A DNA stretch of 64,000 nucleotides, taken from NCBI GenBank assembly GCA_016711085.1, contig JADJTR010000012.1:496001-560000 (forward strand), given 5' to 3'. Source of the DNA: Phyllobacteriaceae bacterium. Its GTDB lineage: Bacteria > Pseudomonadota > Alphaproteobacteria > Rhizobiales > Rhizobiaceae. This document shows, piece by piece, positions 39,309-48,869 of this stretch (position 1 is the first letter of the stretch; each line of letters begins with the position of its first letter). Under the pieces are notes generated by a model. It had not been told where the DNA came from. It searched no databases and was given only the letters and a program-made list of their open reading frames with translations. The position numbers and the translations under genes are program-made.

Positions 39309-40338
39309 GGGCGTCACCGGCGTCTTCCACGCCGCCGCCGGCGCGCCGGGTGCGACAGCGACGCTTGTCGTCAGTTCCGCCGGGGTGGCGCGGGTCGACA
39401 CGGCGGGCGCCATTTTCGCGCAAGCTCCCCTTGGCGATCTCGACATTTCCGACCGGCTCGGCTCGGTGGCGCGGCGCGTGATCTTTCCCGATGGCGGCCT
39501 GTTCGAGACGGCCGACAATGACGGCGTCGACCGGCTGACCGGCCGCAAGGGCCCGGGCTTCATCGCCAGCCTCGAACGCTTTCATCCGCGGCTGATCCTG
39601 TTTGCCGCGCTCATCGTGGCGCTCGGCGTCGGCGTCTACCGCTACGCTTTGCCGGCGATGGTCGAAATCGCCGTCGCCTGGACGCCGCCCGCGGTTCCGG
39701 CGCTGATGAGCAAAGGCGCGCTGCAATCGCTGGACGCCACGGTGTTCGGCGCGACGACGCTCGACAAGGAGCGCCAGCACGCGCTTCTCTCCGGCTTCAA
39801 CGATCTGGCGCGCCATACGCCGCGCGGACTTGCCGGCTACACGCTCAATTTCCGTTCCGGCGGGGCGATCGGCCCGAACGCCTTCGCGCTGCCCGACGGC
39901 AATGTCGTGTTGACCGACGAACTCGTGGCGCTCGCCAAAGAGGACGACGAAATGATCTTCGGCGTCTTCGCCCACGAACTCGGCCATGTCGAACATGCCG
40001 ATTCGCTGAGGCGACTCTACCGCGCCGCCGGCGTCACCGGACTGATCATGCTGATCGGCGGCGATATCGGCTCCGGCGCGGAAGACATCTTGGTGCAGGG
40101 AGCGGGACTGGCCGCGCTCTCCTATTCGCGCGAGCAGGAAGCCTCGGCCGACCGCTATTCGGTCGAGCTGATGATCAAGGCCGGCAAGGATCCGACGGCC
40201 ATCGCCCGCTTCTTCCGCGTGCTGGCCGAGGAACTGGGCGACAAGGACCGGCAGGACTTCTTCTCCACCCATCCCGATACACCCGGCCGCATCGAGGAGG
40301 TCGAGCGGCTGGCGAAGGAACTGGCCGGCAAGGACTGA
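39298..40338 (+). CDS. M48-family metallopeptidase with N-terminal membrane anchor
   Basis: About 346 residues from a TTG at 39298 overlapping the DUF898 gene by 11 bases. N-terminal beta domain, one membrane helix (LILFAALIVALGVGVYRYALPAMV), then the protease domain with FAHELGHVEH (HExxH zinc motif) and EQEASADRYSVELM (the third zinc ligand Glu). Fits the periplasmic or membrane-facing M48 peptidases of the DUF898-M48 pair. Substrate not known. A REP-like hairpin follows the stop by 20 bases. Confidence 0.85.
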   Translation: MASEGVTGVFHAAAGAPGATATLVVSSAGVARVDTAGAIFAQAPLGDLDISDRLGSVARRVIFPDGGLFETADNDGVDRLTGRKGPGFIASLERFHPRLILFAALIVALGVGVYRYALPAMVEIAVAWTPPAVPALMSKGALQSLDATVFGATTLDKERQHALLSGFNDLARHTPRGLAGYTLNFRSGGAIGPNAFALPDGNVVLTDELVALAKEDDEMIFGVFAHELGHVEHADSLRRLYRAAGVTGLIMLIGGDIGSGAEDILVQGAGLAALSYSREQEASADRYSVELMIKAGKDPTAIARFFRVLAEELGDKDRQDFFSTHPDTPGRIEEVERLAKELAGKD

Positions 40339-40359
40339 GCGGCCGGCGGGCCAGTGCAT

Positions 40360-40398
40360 AAGCCCCTCATGGTGAGCCTGTCGAACCACGAGGGGCTT
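40360..40398. repeat. REP-like palindromic hairpin
   Basis: AAGCCCCTC (40360-40368) and GAGGGGCTT (40390-40398) form a perfect 9-bp stem with an internal CATGGT...ACCACG continuation, a design like the extragenic palindromes of alphaproteobacteria. It lies after the M48 gene and directly before the 90-bp repeat. I find no second copy in the window. Confidence 0.6.
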
Positions 40399-40408
40399 CC
40401 GGCCGTTC

Positions 40409-40498
40409 GCGCCCTGCGACGACGCTTCGCGCCCGAAGCGCTTGACCCTCGCCTTTTGCGTGCATAGGGTCGACGCAACCGGAAGGGGAATCGGATGG
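40409..40498 (+). repeat. 90-bp direct repeat, copy 1 (5' UTR and start codon)
   Basis: Matches 41741-41830 at 87 of 90 positions without gaps (offset 1332). The segment ends with the RBS GGAAGGGGAATCGG and the ATG of the following gene, so both copies carry the whole translation start of the two membrane-anchored proteins that follow. Confidence 0.9.
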
Positions 40499-41250
40499 TG
40501 GGAACGGCGGACAAGGCGGGCGGCATGAGCGGCTGCCGCAAAAGCGCGCTCATCGGACTGGCGATCCTCGTCGGCGCCATCGGCTTCGTCTGGTGGCGGT
40601 GGTTCCCGAGTTACACCTACCACCAGAAGATCACCGTCACCGTGGAAGCCGGCGGCAAGGAGTATTCGGCCTCGAGCGTGACGGCGGTGACGTGGCAATA
40701 CGGGCCGCAGCTGCTGGCGGAAGTCAAGCGCGCCACGGCGACGCTCGAAGGCGAGGCCGTGCATCTGGAGCTGCCGGGCGGCAAGCATCTGTTCGCGTTG
40801 CTTAGAGTAGACACGACGGGTACAAACTCAGGGCTCGCCTATTATATCGACATAACTGGAATGGCGCATGCAACTTATCCGGAGTTTTCAAAAAATATTT
40901 ACTGGCCTTCTGACGTAAGCAAGCAACGTGGCGTTCGCGAAATCCCACCCAGTGATCGACCTCTACTGATTACATTCGGTGATTTATTGCGTCCAGAGAC
41001 GGTACGAATTGTTAATCCAGATAACCTCGCCGCGACCTTCGGTATAGGCACTCAATTGAAATCGCTTACCTTGGATATTACGGATGATCCGGTTGGACTA
41101 CCGACTGTCGAAGCCATTTTGCCGTGGCTTAGGCACTACAGTGAAATGGGCTTCCGGTTGTCGGGAACAACTTGCGTCGCTTGCTCGGTTAGAGATGCGC
41201 CACTGTCTCAAATGTTGGGCACAGGGGAATTTTGGAGGATTAACAGATGA
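40495..41250 (+). CDS. membrane-anchored protein of lipase cassette, unknown
   Basis: 251 residues: short cytoplasmic start, one membrane helix (residues 18-37, LIGLAILVGAIGFVWWRWF) and a long outside domain. The first 100 codons are GC-rich like the chromosome; from about 40805 the DNA turns AT-rich and codon use changes, giving a mosaic. Two cysteines near the end (TTCVACS). No family recognised. It precedes a lipase-like gene by an ATGA overlap. A periplasmic immunity protein for that hydrolase is a reasonable hypothesis, because such partners are typically one-helix, outward-facing proteins. Confidence 0.6.
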   Translation: MVGTADKAGGMSGCRKSALIGLAILVGAIGFVWWRWFPSYTYHQKITVTVEAGGKEYSASSVTAVTWQYGPQLLAEVKRATATLEGEAVHLELPGGKHLFALLRVDTTGTNSGLAYYIDITGMAHATYPEFSKNIYWPSDVSKQRGVREIPPSDRPLLITFGDLLRPETVRIVNPDNLAATFGIGTQLKSLTLDITDDPVGLPTVEAILPWLRHYSEMGFRLSGTTCVACSVRDAPLSQMLGTGEFWRINR

Positions 41251-41777
41251 ATCTCTCTGAACAGGTCTTTCTTAATTTACTCGCGCTCGATTCCTATTGT
41301 AAGGGATATTCAACAAGTAACTCCGGATTTCCAACCGGATTCCCGACAGGCGGCATCGGATATGCGAATTTTTACATACAATCGGAAATAACACCGGGCA
41401 GCCCCGCATTTGCCGAAGGCTTCTACGCCGCCGCCTACACGATCGACGGCGTCACGGTGATTTCGTACCGGGGGACGGACACGGGCGGGGAGTTCGTCGC
41501 GACCGATTTTCCCATATCGGCGGGCGCCTGGGAGGACGAGAGCACGCTGCTCGCCATGCAGTTCTATAATTCCGTCGCCGCAGCGACGGACAACCCCATC
41601 CTGCTCACCGGCCACTCGCTCGGCGGCGGGCTGGCGGGCTTCGTCGCCAGCCTGACGAACCGGCCGGCGATGCTGGTCGATCACATGGGGTTCACGACGG
41701 CGCGGGCCAGGCGACGACGCGGCCGCGCCGCCTTCCGCCCGCGCCCTGCGACGACCCTTCGCGCCCGAAGCGTTTGA
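41247..41777 (+). CDS. class-3 lipase-like alpha/beta hydrolase, truncated
   Basis: 176 residues; ATG 41247 with GGAGG. Contains the strand AAYTIDGVTVISYRGTD, then the nucleophile elbow LLTGHSLGGGLAGFVAS. After residue 160 the coding sequence ends inside the second copy of the 90-bp repeat (the final 35 residues ARRRRGRAAFRPRP... are repeat-derived), so the catalytic Asp and His part is missing. The 5' part is AT-rich, the 3' part GC-rich. Probably the stump of a longer lipase cut off by recombination at the repeat. Confidence 0.7.
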   Translation: MNLSEQVFLNLLALDSYCKGYSTSNSGFPTGFPTGGIGYANFYIQSEITPGSPAFAEGFYAAAYTIDGVTVISYRGTDTGGEFVATDFPISAGAWEDESTLLAMQFYNSVAAATDNPILLTGHSLGGGLAGFVASLTNRPAMLVDHMGFTTARARRRRGRAAFRPRPATTLRARSV

Positions 41778-41830
41778 CGCTCGCCTTTTGCGTGCATAGG
41801 GTCGACGCAACCGGAAGGGGAATCGGATGG
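41741..41830 (+). repeat. 90-bp direct repeat, copy 2 (overlaps truncated lipase end)
   Basis: Second copy of 40409-40498, three mismatches. It starts inside the tail of the lipase ORF and ends with the ATG of the next gene, which marks it as the recombination junction. Confidence 0.9.
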
Positions 41831-42516
41831 CGAGCGGAAAAGCCGAACCGACAAAAACGTTTCGCCCGTGGTGGCGCAAGAAACGGTGGATCGGGCTTGG
41901 CCTGTTCGCCGTCTGGTTTACCGGCAACTGGTTCCTGCCGCGTTTCCCCTTCGGGCCGTTCACGCTCTACGGCGACCTGACCGACGAACTGCGCGCCGCG
42001 CGCATTGCCTATGTGACGCTGTCCAGCGAGGCGACGCATCCGTTCCGTCCCTACCGCTTCCGCTTTCCCGGCTACGACCGCGCCGTCGCCCGTTTTCCCG
42101 ACGCGCGCTCCTGTCTGGTCAAATCCGAGCGCGACAAGCCCGATCCCGACATCCGCCTGATCGACTGGTACGCCATCGGCGGCTTCGGCCTGCCCTGGCA
42201 GGGCGTGACCGACACCGCCGAAGTGTGCCTGTTCCGCCTGTTCGCCGGCATGACGCCGGAGACGGTGGCGAAGTGGCTGGAGTTCCAGGGGTTCAATGTC
42301 TATCCGCTGAAACGCTATCCAAATGTTCTGCCGAAAACAGGCTATTATTATTCATTGCCTGGCGGATTTCTGACGCGGAATAAAGAATCTAGTTTACCAT
42401 GGAGTTTGCATTCTCTATTTCTATTTAACTACTTTTTCTACAGCGAGACCATCAATATCAGTTACGATGAAGAATACAAACTCTTATCCTTATCTTATGG
42501 CGGTAACGCCTTGTAA
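41827..42516 (+). CDS. membrane-anchored protein of lipase cassette, second gene, unknown
   Basis: 229 residues with the same layout as the first: basic cytoplasmic start, one membrane helix (WIGLGLFAVWFTGNWFLP), and an outside domain. GC-rich until about 42300, then AT-rich to the stop, the same mosaic pattern as the gene at 40495. The ending FSYSETINISYDEEYKLL-like segment is hydrophilic. No family recognised. Shares start region and RBS with the gene at 40495 by the repeat, though the proteins are not clearly alike. Possible immunity protein. Confidence 0.55.
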   Translation: MASGKAEPTKTFRPWWRKKRWIGLGLFAVWFTGNWFLPRFPFGPFTLYGDLTDELRAARIAYVTLSSEATHPFRPYRFRFPGYDRAVARFPDARSCLVKSERDKPDPDIRLIDWYAIGGFGLPWQGVTDTAEVCLFRLFAGMTPETVAKWLEFQGFNVYPLKRYPNVLPKTGYYYSLPGGFLTRNKESSLPWSLHSLFLFNYFFYSETINISYDEEYKLLSLSYGGNAL

Positions 42517-42528
42517 TAGGAGCCGAAA

Positions 42529-42893
42529 ATGTCCTCGATACGTCTTGTCGCCAATCTCATTCCTGGCACATATAATTTAAGGGATGACATCGATGGCTTG
42601 GGTCATTTCCAACTGGTCTTTGTCGGCGACGACGGTAGCCTGAAAGAGCTTGAGGTGCAAATGCCTCGCACTTTCCAATTCTCGGGCAAAATTGGGTGTT
42701 CGAGGCTTTAAGAAATCACGCAACGGCGGAGAACACCGCGAACTACAACATCGAAGGCGCCTACGTCTTGACCGAGTTCAACCTCGGCGATCGCGATCCC
42801 GCCGCGGTGTGGAGCATCCTGCTGCAGGTGCACCAGCAGTTCGCGAGTTCCGGCCTGCATTTCCCCTATGGATTCAACTTCAATTCGAATTCC
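42529..42893 (+). pseudogene. remnant of secreted/effector-like protein, frameshifted and truncated
   Basis: Starts MSSIRLVANLIPGTYNLRDDIDGLGHFQLVFVGDDG at ATG 42529 with TAGGAG. At about 42690 the frame breaks; the next frame continues VFEALRNHATAENTANYNIEGAYVLTEFNLGD...PYGFNFNSNSY. The similarity of style (NSNSY near the end) suggests one original protein. After 42893 it runs into the opposite-strand CMD gene, so the 3' end has been lost. Part of the same mosaic region as the lipase and its partners. Confidence 0.5.
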
Positions 42894-43495
42894 TACTCCG
42901 CCGCATCCATGCCGCGGGCGGCGAACTGCGCCATGATGATCGGCTCGACGCGGTTTTTCGAGGTCGCCGCCTTCATGAAGATGGCGACGCGGACGATGTC
43001 GCGCACCGCGCCGCGCAGATAAGAGGCATCGAATTTTCCCGCCATGCCGTTCCAGGCGAAATCGAGCAGGTCCTTGTCGTCGCGGGCAAACCCGATGGCG
43101 TAGGCGATGGTGCAGACGAGGCCAAGGCGCAATTCGTCCATGGCGCGGGAGAAGCGAACCCATTCGATCATCCAATGTTCCCACTCGACCGGAGAGATGG
43201 CGGCGCGTTCGGTGCGCAGGAACAGCACGGTCTTGACCACCTCGTGGCGCCAACTCCAGCCGACCGGCTCCTTCTTCAACAGCCGCTCGACGGCGCGCCC
43301 GTGATGCTCCTGGCAATGGTCGCACTGGTAGTAGCAGGACAGCGCATAGGCGATGAATTCGCGGTCGAGAATCGACAGCGTGAACGGATCGGATTCGCCC
43401 GGGACGCCGGTAAACGCGTGCTCGTGCAGATAGGCGAGCGCATCGTTGAAGGGCGAACCGGTGACGGAGACCGGCTTCTTGCGTTCGATCGGCAT
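42893..43495 (-). CDS. carboxymuconolactone decarboxylase / AhpD-family protein
   Basis: 200 residues from ATG 43495. The AhpD-like redox motif ALSCYYQCDHCQEHHGRAVE (CxxC plus His) is intact, in an all-helical protein with the usual VLFLR...EWVRFSRAMDELRLGL. These proteins act as alkylhydroperoxidase-like reductases or decarboxylases. No partner peroxiredoxin is adjacent on this strand. It marks the right border of the mosaic cassette. Confidence 0.78.
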   Translation of the reverse strand: MPIERKKPVSVTGSPFNDALAYLHEHAFTGVPGESDPFTLSILDREFIAYALSCYYQCDHCQEHHGRAVERLLKKEPVGWSWRHEVVKTVLFLRTERAAISPVEWEHWMIEWVRFSRAMDELRLGLVCTIAYAIGFARDDKDLLDFAWNGMAGKFDASYLRGAVRDIVRVAIFMKAATSKNRVEPIIMAQFAARGMDAAE

Positions 43496-43629
43496 GGCGA
43501 ATCCCCCGGCCTGTCGGTTTCGCCTTCCCGATAGCGGATTTTCCGGGGCGACGGAACCGCGCGCGGCGCATGCCTGACACGCCGGGGAAGCATGGAAAGG
43601 CGCGGCGGCGGCGCCTGATCGGCCCGATA

Positions 43630-44003
43630 TCAGGCGGCCCGGTTCAGCCCGGCAGCCGACGGCGCGGTTCGACCGATGCGCTCCAGACGCGCCTGGCCCC
43701 AGGCATGCATGGCGCGGACAAGTTGGTCGAGCGAGCGCCCCTCCGCGGAGAGCGCGTAGTCGACGCGGGGCGGAACCTGGGCGTGGACCGTCCGGATTAC
43801 CAGCCCGGATTCTTCAAGCTCGCGCAATTGGCGGATCAGAACGCGTTGCGTCGCAGTCGGCAGGCGACGGCGCAACTCGTTGAAGCGCAGCGTGCCGTCC
43901 AGCAAATGATACACGATCACGCCCTTCCATTTGCCGCCGACAAGATCGAGCGTCGCCTCCACCGGACATCCGCGGCGCAATCGTAGCGCTTGGTTTTCAG
44001 CAT
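43630..44003 (-). CDS. HxlR-family regulator (one-base deletion near its start)
   Basis: About 124 residues. The core GCPVEATLDLVGGKWKGVIVYHLLDGTLRFNELRRRLP, TQRVLIRQLRELEESGLVIRTV is a standard HxlR winged helix. Upstream, ATG 44003 gives MLKTKRYDCA in a second frame, the usual start of this family; one missing base near 43975 separates the two. If uncorrected, the gene would need a TTG start at 43980. Divergent from a quinone-oxidoreductase-like gene, a common arrangement for HxlR proteins sensing reactive aldehydes or quinones; the regulated promoter is 44004-44096. Confidence 0.8.
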
Positions 44004-44096
44004 TACCTGTATCCTTTTTGTCACTACGTGCCCAATTTGTGCGTATTGCGTTATTGTGAACCCTGGCTATCTCAAAGGCAACAAGAGGAGCCAGTC

Positions 44097-45116
44097 ATGA
44101 AAGCCATCGCCATCACTTTTCCGCCACACGCGGGCGACCAAGCCGTTCTCGGTGACATCATTGCGCCGGATCCGGTCCCGGCCGGTCGGGACCTGCTTGT
44201 TCGGGTTCGGGCCATTTCAGTCAATCCGGTTGACGCCAAGGTGCGCGCCTCGGCCAAGGCGCCCGGCAGCGTCGGGCGCATTCTCGGCTGGGATGCGGCC
44301 GGCATCGTCGAAGCCACCGGCGCCGACTGCACGCTGTTCAAGCCGGGGGATCGCGTTTTTTACGCCGGCGCGATCGGGCGACCGGGAAGCAACGCCGAAC
44401 TGCAACTCGTCGATGAACGCATCGTCGGGCGCGCGCCGGCGAATCTGACCGATGCCGAGGCGGCCGCGATGCCGCTGACGTCGATCACCGCCTGGGAAGC
44501 GCTTTTCGACCGTCTCGACGTCGCGCATCCGCCTGCCAGCGGGGCCAACGCGATTCTCGTCATCGGCGGCGCGGGCGGTGTCGCCTCAATGGCGATCCAG
44601 TTGGCGAAAGCGCTGACCGACCTGACCGTTATCGGAACGGCGTCGCGCCCCGAAACGACGCAATGGGTGATGTCGATGGGCGCGGACCATGTTCTCGATC
44701 ACGGCAAATCGCTGGCCGGCGAATGTGCGCGCCTCGGGATTGGCGCGCCGGCCTTCGTCCTTTCCACCACACAGACGGACCGCCATTTCGACGGGATCGC
44801 CGAGTTGATCGCGCCGCAGGGGCGCTTCGCGCTAATCGATGATACGGGACCCATCGATGTGCGGCTGCTCAAGCGGAAAAGCGTGTCGCTGCATTGGGAA
44901 CTGATGTTTACGCGTTCACTGTTCGAAACGCCCGACCTGACCAAACAACACGACTTGTTGGGCAAAGTCGCCGAACTTGTCGAATCCGGGCGGATACGCT
45001 CGACCATATCGGAGCATTTCGGCATGATCACCGCCGAAAACCTCCTCAAGGCGCACGCGATGGTTGAAAGCGGCAGGGCGCGCGGCAAGATCGTTCTCGA
45101 GGGGTTTCCCGGCTGA
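44097..45116 (+). CDS. zinc-independent alcohol dehydrogenase/quinone oxidoreductase
   Basis: 339 residues, ATG 44097 behind AGGAG. N-terminal GroES-like domain (VRVRAISVNPVDAKVR; GWDAAGIVEATG), NADP-binding domain with VIGGAGGVASMAIQLAKALTD and the usual FALIDDTGPID, and C-terminal SGRARGKIVLEGF. No zinc-binding cysteines. Family members reduce quinones or alpha,beta-unsaturated carbonyls. Controlled from the same intergenic region as the divergent HxlR-type gene, so it is probably induced by its substrate. Confidence 0.87.
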   Translation: MKAIAITFPPHAGDQAVLGDIIAPDPVPAGRDLLVRVRAISVNPVDAKVRASAKAPGSVGRILGWDAAGIVEATGADCTLFKPGDRVFYAGAIGRPGSNAELQLVDERIVGRAPANLTDAEAAAMPLTSITAWEALFDRLDVAHPPASGANAILVIGGAGGVASMAIQLAKALTDLTVIGTASRPETTQWVMSMGADHVLDHGKSLAGECARLGIGAPAFVLSTTQTDRHFDGIAELIAPQGRFALIDDTGPIDVRLLKRKSVSLHWELMFTRSLFETPDLTKQHDLLGKVAELVESGRIRSTISEHFGMITAENLLKAHAMVESGRARGKIVLEGFPG

Positions 45117-45231
45117 TTCCCAGCGCGGCGGCGGGCTTTCCGGCGCCGCGCCCAATTGACGGAATTGCGGCGCCAACCTGCCGCCGGCCCGATTCCAATT
45201 CGAAGCGAAGGGCGCTAAACCGGGCCGCCAA

Positions 45232-46641
45232 TTGGTTCGCCACGCCTTGTCCAATCCTTCCCGCGCCCTGCCGATGCTGCTGTCCGTCGCGCTGTTCATG
45301 GAGCAGATGGATTCGACCGTCATCGCCACGGCGCTTCCCGCCATCGCCGCCGACATCGGTTCTTCCCCGGTGGCGCTGAAACTGGCGTTGACCTCCTACC
45401 TCGTGGCGCTCGCCATCTTCATTCCGCTTTCCGCGTTCATCGCCGACCGCTTCGGGGCGAAGCGCGTGTTCCGCCTCGCGATCGGCGTGTTCGTCGCCGG
45501 TTCGCTCGCCTGCGCGCTCGCCGCGTCGCTTTCCGGCTTCGTGGCGGCGCGCTTCCTGCAAGGGGCCGGCGCGGCGATGATGACGCCGGTCGGCCGCGTC
45601 ATCCTGGTGCGGGCGCTGCCGCGCGCCGAACTGGTCAAGGCGTGGGCGACGTTGACGATCCCGGTGCTGATCGGCCCGCTCGCCGGCCCGCCCGTCGGCG
45701 GGTTCCTGACGACCTACGTCTCCTGGCACTGGATTTTCCTCATCAACCTGCCGATCGGCGCGGCGGGCGCGCTGCTCGCCACCCGCATCCTGCCCGATAT
45801 GCCGGGCCGCCCGCTGCCGACGCCCGATCTCGCCGGTTTCGGGCTGACGGGGCTCGCAGCGGCGGGTCTCGTCTTCGGCCTGTCGGTGGTGTCGCTGCCG
45901 GCGCTGCCGCCTTTGGTCGGCGCGGCGGCGATCGGCGTCGGTCTGGCGGCTTCCATCGCCTATATGCGCCACGCGCGGCGCAGGACCGACCCGATCCTCG
46001 ATTTGCGCCTGTTCGCCCGCCCGTCGCTGCGCGCCGCCATTGCCGGCGGCTTCCTGTTCCGCATCGGCGTCGGCGCAACGCCATTCCTGCTGCCGCTGCT
46101 GTTCCAGCTGGTTTTCGGCATGTCGCCCTTCGCCTCGGGCTTGATCACCTTCGTCACGGCCGCCGGGGCCATCGCCATGAAATTCCTCGTCGAACCGATT
46201 CTCGCCCGGCTCGGCTTCCGCCGATTGCTGACTTACGCGGCGCTGATCTCCGGCGGATTGATCGCGACGATGGCGGCGTTCAATCCGGCGTGGCCGTCCG
46301 CGGCGCTGATGGCGGTGCTGTTCTTCGCCGGATTTTTCCGCTCGCTGTTCTTCACCGCCGTCAATCCTCTGACCTTCGCCGAAACCGGCGACACGGAAGT
46401 GGCGCAGGCCACCGCCCTGTCAGCGGTGTTCCAGCAATTGTCGCTTGCCACCGGCGTGGCGCTTGCCGGGTTCATCCTTGAAGCGTCGAGCCGGGTGACG
46501 GGGGTGCTTGGACCGGCGGCGTTCAGCCTTGCCTTTGCGATCACCGGGGTGATCGCCGCCGGGGCGGCGGCGTTCTACTGGCGGCTCGATCCGAACGCCG
46601 GTGCGAACCTCGCGGCGAAGCCTCAGCCGCCGCCGGTCTGA
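45232..46641 (+). CDS. DHA2-type MFS multidrug exporter
   Basis: 469 residues from TTG 45232 (an ATG at 45274 would also fit). Twelve to fourteen membrane helices with the MFS motifs: [15 protein letters not shown] start ([21 protein letters not shown]), [11 protein letters not shown] (motif A) and [19 protein letters not shown] (motif B-like, with Arg), then [29 protein letters not shown] (motif C). Proton-driven export of drugs or dyes. Overlaps the 3' end of rlmE by 19 bases on the other strand. Confidence 0.88.
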   Translation: MVRHALSNPSRALPMLLSVALFMEQMDSTVIATALPAIAADIGSSPVALKLALTSYLVALAIFIPLSAFIADRFGAKRVFRLAIGVFVAGSLACALAASLSGFVAARFLQGAGAAMMTPVGRVILVRALPRAELVKAWATLTIPVLIGPLAGPPVGGFLTTYVSWHWIFLINLPIGAAGALLATRILPDMPGRPLPTPDLAGFGLTGLAAAGLVFGLSVVSLPALPPLVGAAAIGVGLAASIAYMRHARRRTDPILDLRLFARPSLRAAIAGGFLFRIGVGATPFLLPLLFQLVFGMSPFASGLITFVTAAGAIAMKFLVEPILARLGFRRLLTYAALISGGLIATMAAFNPAWPSAALMAVLFFAGFFRSLFFTAVNPLTFAETGDTEVAQATALSAVFQQLSLATGVALAGFILEASSRVTGVLGPAAFSLAFAITGVIAAGAAAFYWRLDPNAGANLAAKPQPPPV

Positions 46642-47336
46642 CGGCCCTTGAAGCCCTTGGCGAGCAGGAACATTTCCACCGATTCCGAGCGGCTCGCCTT
46701 CGGTTTCATGTGGCGTATCTCGGCGAAGGAACGCTTGAGACGCGCCAGCAATTCGTTTTCCGTGCCGCCCTGGAAGGTCTTGGCGAGGAAGTGGCCGCCG
46801 GGCGCGAGAACCTCAAGGGCGAATTCCGCCGCCGCCTCGGTCAGCGCCACGGTGCGCAGATGGTCGGTGCGCTGGTGGCCGGTGGTCGGCGCCGCCATGT
46901 CGGACAGCACGATGTCGGGCGCGCCGCCGAGCGCCTCCATCAGCCGGCCCGGCGCGGCGTCGTCGAGGAAATCCATCTCCAGCACGGTCGCGCCCGGCAC
47001 GGCGTCCATGCCGAGATAATCGATGGCGACGACGCGCGGCGCGCCGTCGGCCGACTTGACCCTGTCGACGGCGACCTGGGTCCAGCCGCCCGGCGCGGCG
47101 CCGAGATCGATGACGCGCTGGCCTGGCTTCAGCAATTTGTGCTTGTCGTCGATCTCGATCAGCTTGAACGCGGCGCGCGAGCGCCAGCCCTCCGCCTTGG
47201 CGCGGTGGACATAGGGGTCGTTGATGTGGCGCTCCAGCCAGCGGCGCGACGACGGCTTGATGACGCCCTTCTTGGTGAGCCGCGCATGCAAGGCGCGACC
47301 GCCCTTGCCATCCTTGCCGCCCGGTTTTTGCGCCAT
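46623..47336 (-). CDS. rlmE: 23S rRNA (uridine-2552 2'-O)-methyltransferase
   Basis: 237 residues. ATG 47336 overlaps the ppx stop (TGATG). FtsJ/RrmJ motifs: [15 protein letters not shown] (SAM binding), [34 protein letters not shown], which contain the K-D-K-E tetrad residues. Methylates U2552 of 23S rRNA during late large-subunit assembly. Co-transcribed with the Ppx gene, a frequent Rhizobiales arrangement. Confidence 0.93.
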   Translation of the reverse strand: MAQKPGGKDGKGGRALHARLTKKGVIKPSSRRWLERHINDPYVHRAKAEGWRSRAAFKLIEIDDKHKLLKPGQRVIDLGAAPGGWTQVAVDRVKSADGAPRVVAIDYLGMDAVPGATVLEMDFLDDAAPGRLMEALGGAPDIVLSDMAAPTTGHQRTDHLRTVALTEAAAEFALEVLAPGGHFLAKTFQGGTENELLARLKRSFAEIRHMKPKASRSESVEMFLLAKGFKGRQTGGG

Positions 47337-48600
47337 CAGCCCCCTCCCCGCCGCCACGCGCCGTCGGCGGCCATCAGTTCGATCAGCATGCCCTCGCGCA
47401 GGCCGCGGTCGGCGACGCGCAGGCGTTCGGCCGGCCAGGTGCGGCGGATGGCTTCGAGAATGGCGCAGCCGGCGATGACCAGATCGGCGCGGTCGGCCCC
47501 GATGCAGGCATTGGCGACGCGCTCCTCGAAGGTCCAGGCGGTGACCTTGTCCATCATGGCGTCGACCTCCCGGCTCTCGAGCCACAGGCCGTCGACGCGG
47601 CGGCGGTCGTAGCGGTCGAGGCCGAGATGCACGCCGGCGAGCGTGGTCACGGTGCCCGATGTGCCCAGCAAATGGAAACCCTTGCGGCCTGACAAATGGG
47701 CGACGGCGTTGCGCCCGGCGAAACCAGCGAGGAGGCCGCGCACCTCGTCCACCATGGCGTCGAAGGTGACGCGCGTCACCTCCTCGCCGCCATGGCGTTC
47801 GGCCAACGAGACGACGCCGACCTTGAGCGAGGTCCAGTCGACGATGTGGCGCGACAGGCGGCGGGAGCGGTTTTTCGAGCAGTCGATCAGGGCAACCTCT
47901 GTTGAGCCTCCGCCGATATCGAACAGCACGACGCCTTCGGCCCAAGGCTCGACCAACGAAGAACAGCCCGAAACGGCAAGCCGGGCCTCGGTTTCGCGAT
48001 CGACGATCTCAAGGTCGAGCCCGGTCTCGGCCTTGACGCGGGCGAGGAATTCGGCGCCGTTTTCGGCCGATCGGCAGGCTTCGGTGGCGATCAGGCGGGC
48101 GCGCGCCACCGGACGCTGGCCAAGCTTGGCGGCGCACACTTTCAGCGCCTCGACGGCGCGGTCCATCGCCGCCTCGCCGAGCCGTCCGGTGGCGGTCAAT
48201 CCTTCGCCGAGGCGGACAATGCGCGAAAAGGCGTCGATGACGCGAAACTGGCCGGGTCGCGTCGGCGCGGCCATCAGCAGGCGGCAATTGTTGGTGCCGA
48301 GATCGAGCGCGGCGTAAATCGGCGCGCCTTGCGGCGCGGCGGCGCGGCGGGCGCCTGCGCCGGCTGATGGATCGTGCTGGCCGGCTCGGCTTTGGAACCG
48401 GGTGTAGCCGGGCCGTGAGCATATGGCCGCGGTTGCGCCGACGCCGACGCCGCTTGCGCGATTTGGCCGTTTTCCGCCGAAGCGCCCGGGTTTTCCCCGC
48501 CGGGCGCCTTGGCCAAGGGGGAACTGGAGCCCGATCCGGCTCCCTGGGGCGCCCTGGAGTCCGGCTTCGGGCCGGCGTTCTCCGGGCTGTCCACGATCAA
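47336..48600 (-). CDS. ppx: Ppx/GppA exopolyphosphatase (one-base deletion)
   Basis: About 421 residues. The catalytic part ([48 protein letters not shown]) is complete in one frame. Upstream an 85-residue disordered region ([13 protein letters not shown]...[11 protein letters not shown]) is in a second frame and joins only if one base is restored near 48330-48345. Start is TTG 48600 or GTG 48594, following GTGAGGA. Hydrolyses polyphosphate or pppGpp. Followed by rlmE with overlapping stop/start. Confidence 0.85.
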
Positions 48601-48725
48601 TCCTCACCCGCGCCGCGCGGCCTTCCGGCTGCGTCAAGGCGCGAAACTGTTCAGTTAGGCTGAAGGTAACGCGGCGGCGGCCAAACGCAATGGCCAATCG
48701 GAAGCGCCGCAGGGGCGCAATTGGC

Positions 48726-48753
48726 TTGACTTCGTGGCCCGCCCGGCTACATA
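48726..48753 (+). promoter_or_regulatory. tRNA-Gln promoter
   Basis: TTGACT (48726-48731), 16 bases, TACATA (48748-48753), 42 bases before the tRNA. Good sigma-70 consensus for this GC context. Confidence 0.6.
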
Positions 48754-48795
48754 CGGCCGGCGTTTGCGCCGCCATTTCCTGGCGATCCCCGGTGC

Positions 48796-48869
48796 TGGGG
48801 GATAGTTTAACGGTAGAACAGCGGACTCTGACTCCGCTAGTCTTGGTTCGAATCCAGGTCCCCCAGCCA
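48796..48869 (+). tRNA. tRNA-Gln (CTG)
   Basis: Acceptor stem TGGGGGA (48796-48802) pairs with TCCCCCA (48859-48865), D-loop GGTAGAAC, anticodon stem GCGGA/TCCGC around CTCTGAC, giving anticodon CTG; T-loop GTTCGAATC; encoded CCA (48867-48869). Its 3' portion from 48825 is repeated exactly at the far end of the island, so this gene is the integration site. Confidence 0.93.
48825..48869 (+). repeat. attL (45-bp direct repeat, tRNA 3' end)
   Basis: Identical to 60639-60683: begins with ACTCTGACTCCGC and ends with CCCCCAGCCA. Covers the anticodon loop, T-arm, acceptor and CCA of tRNA-Gln, so integration leaves the tRNA intact. Confidence 0.93.
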
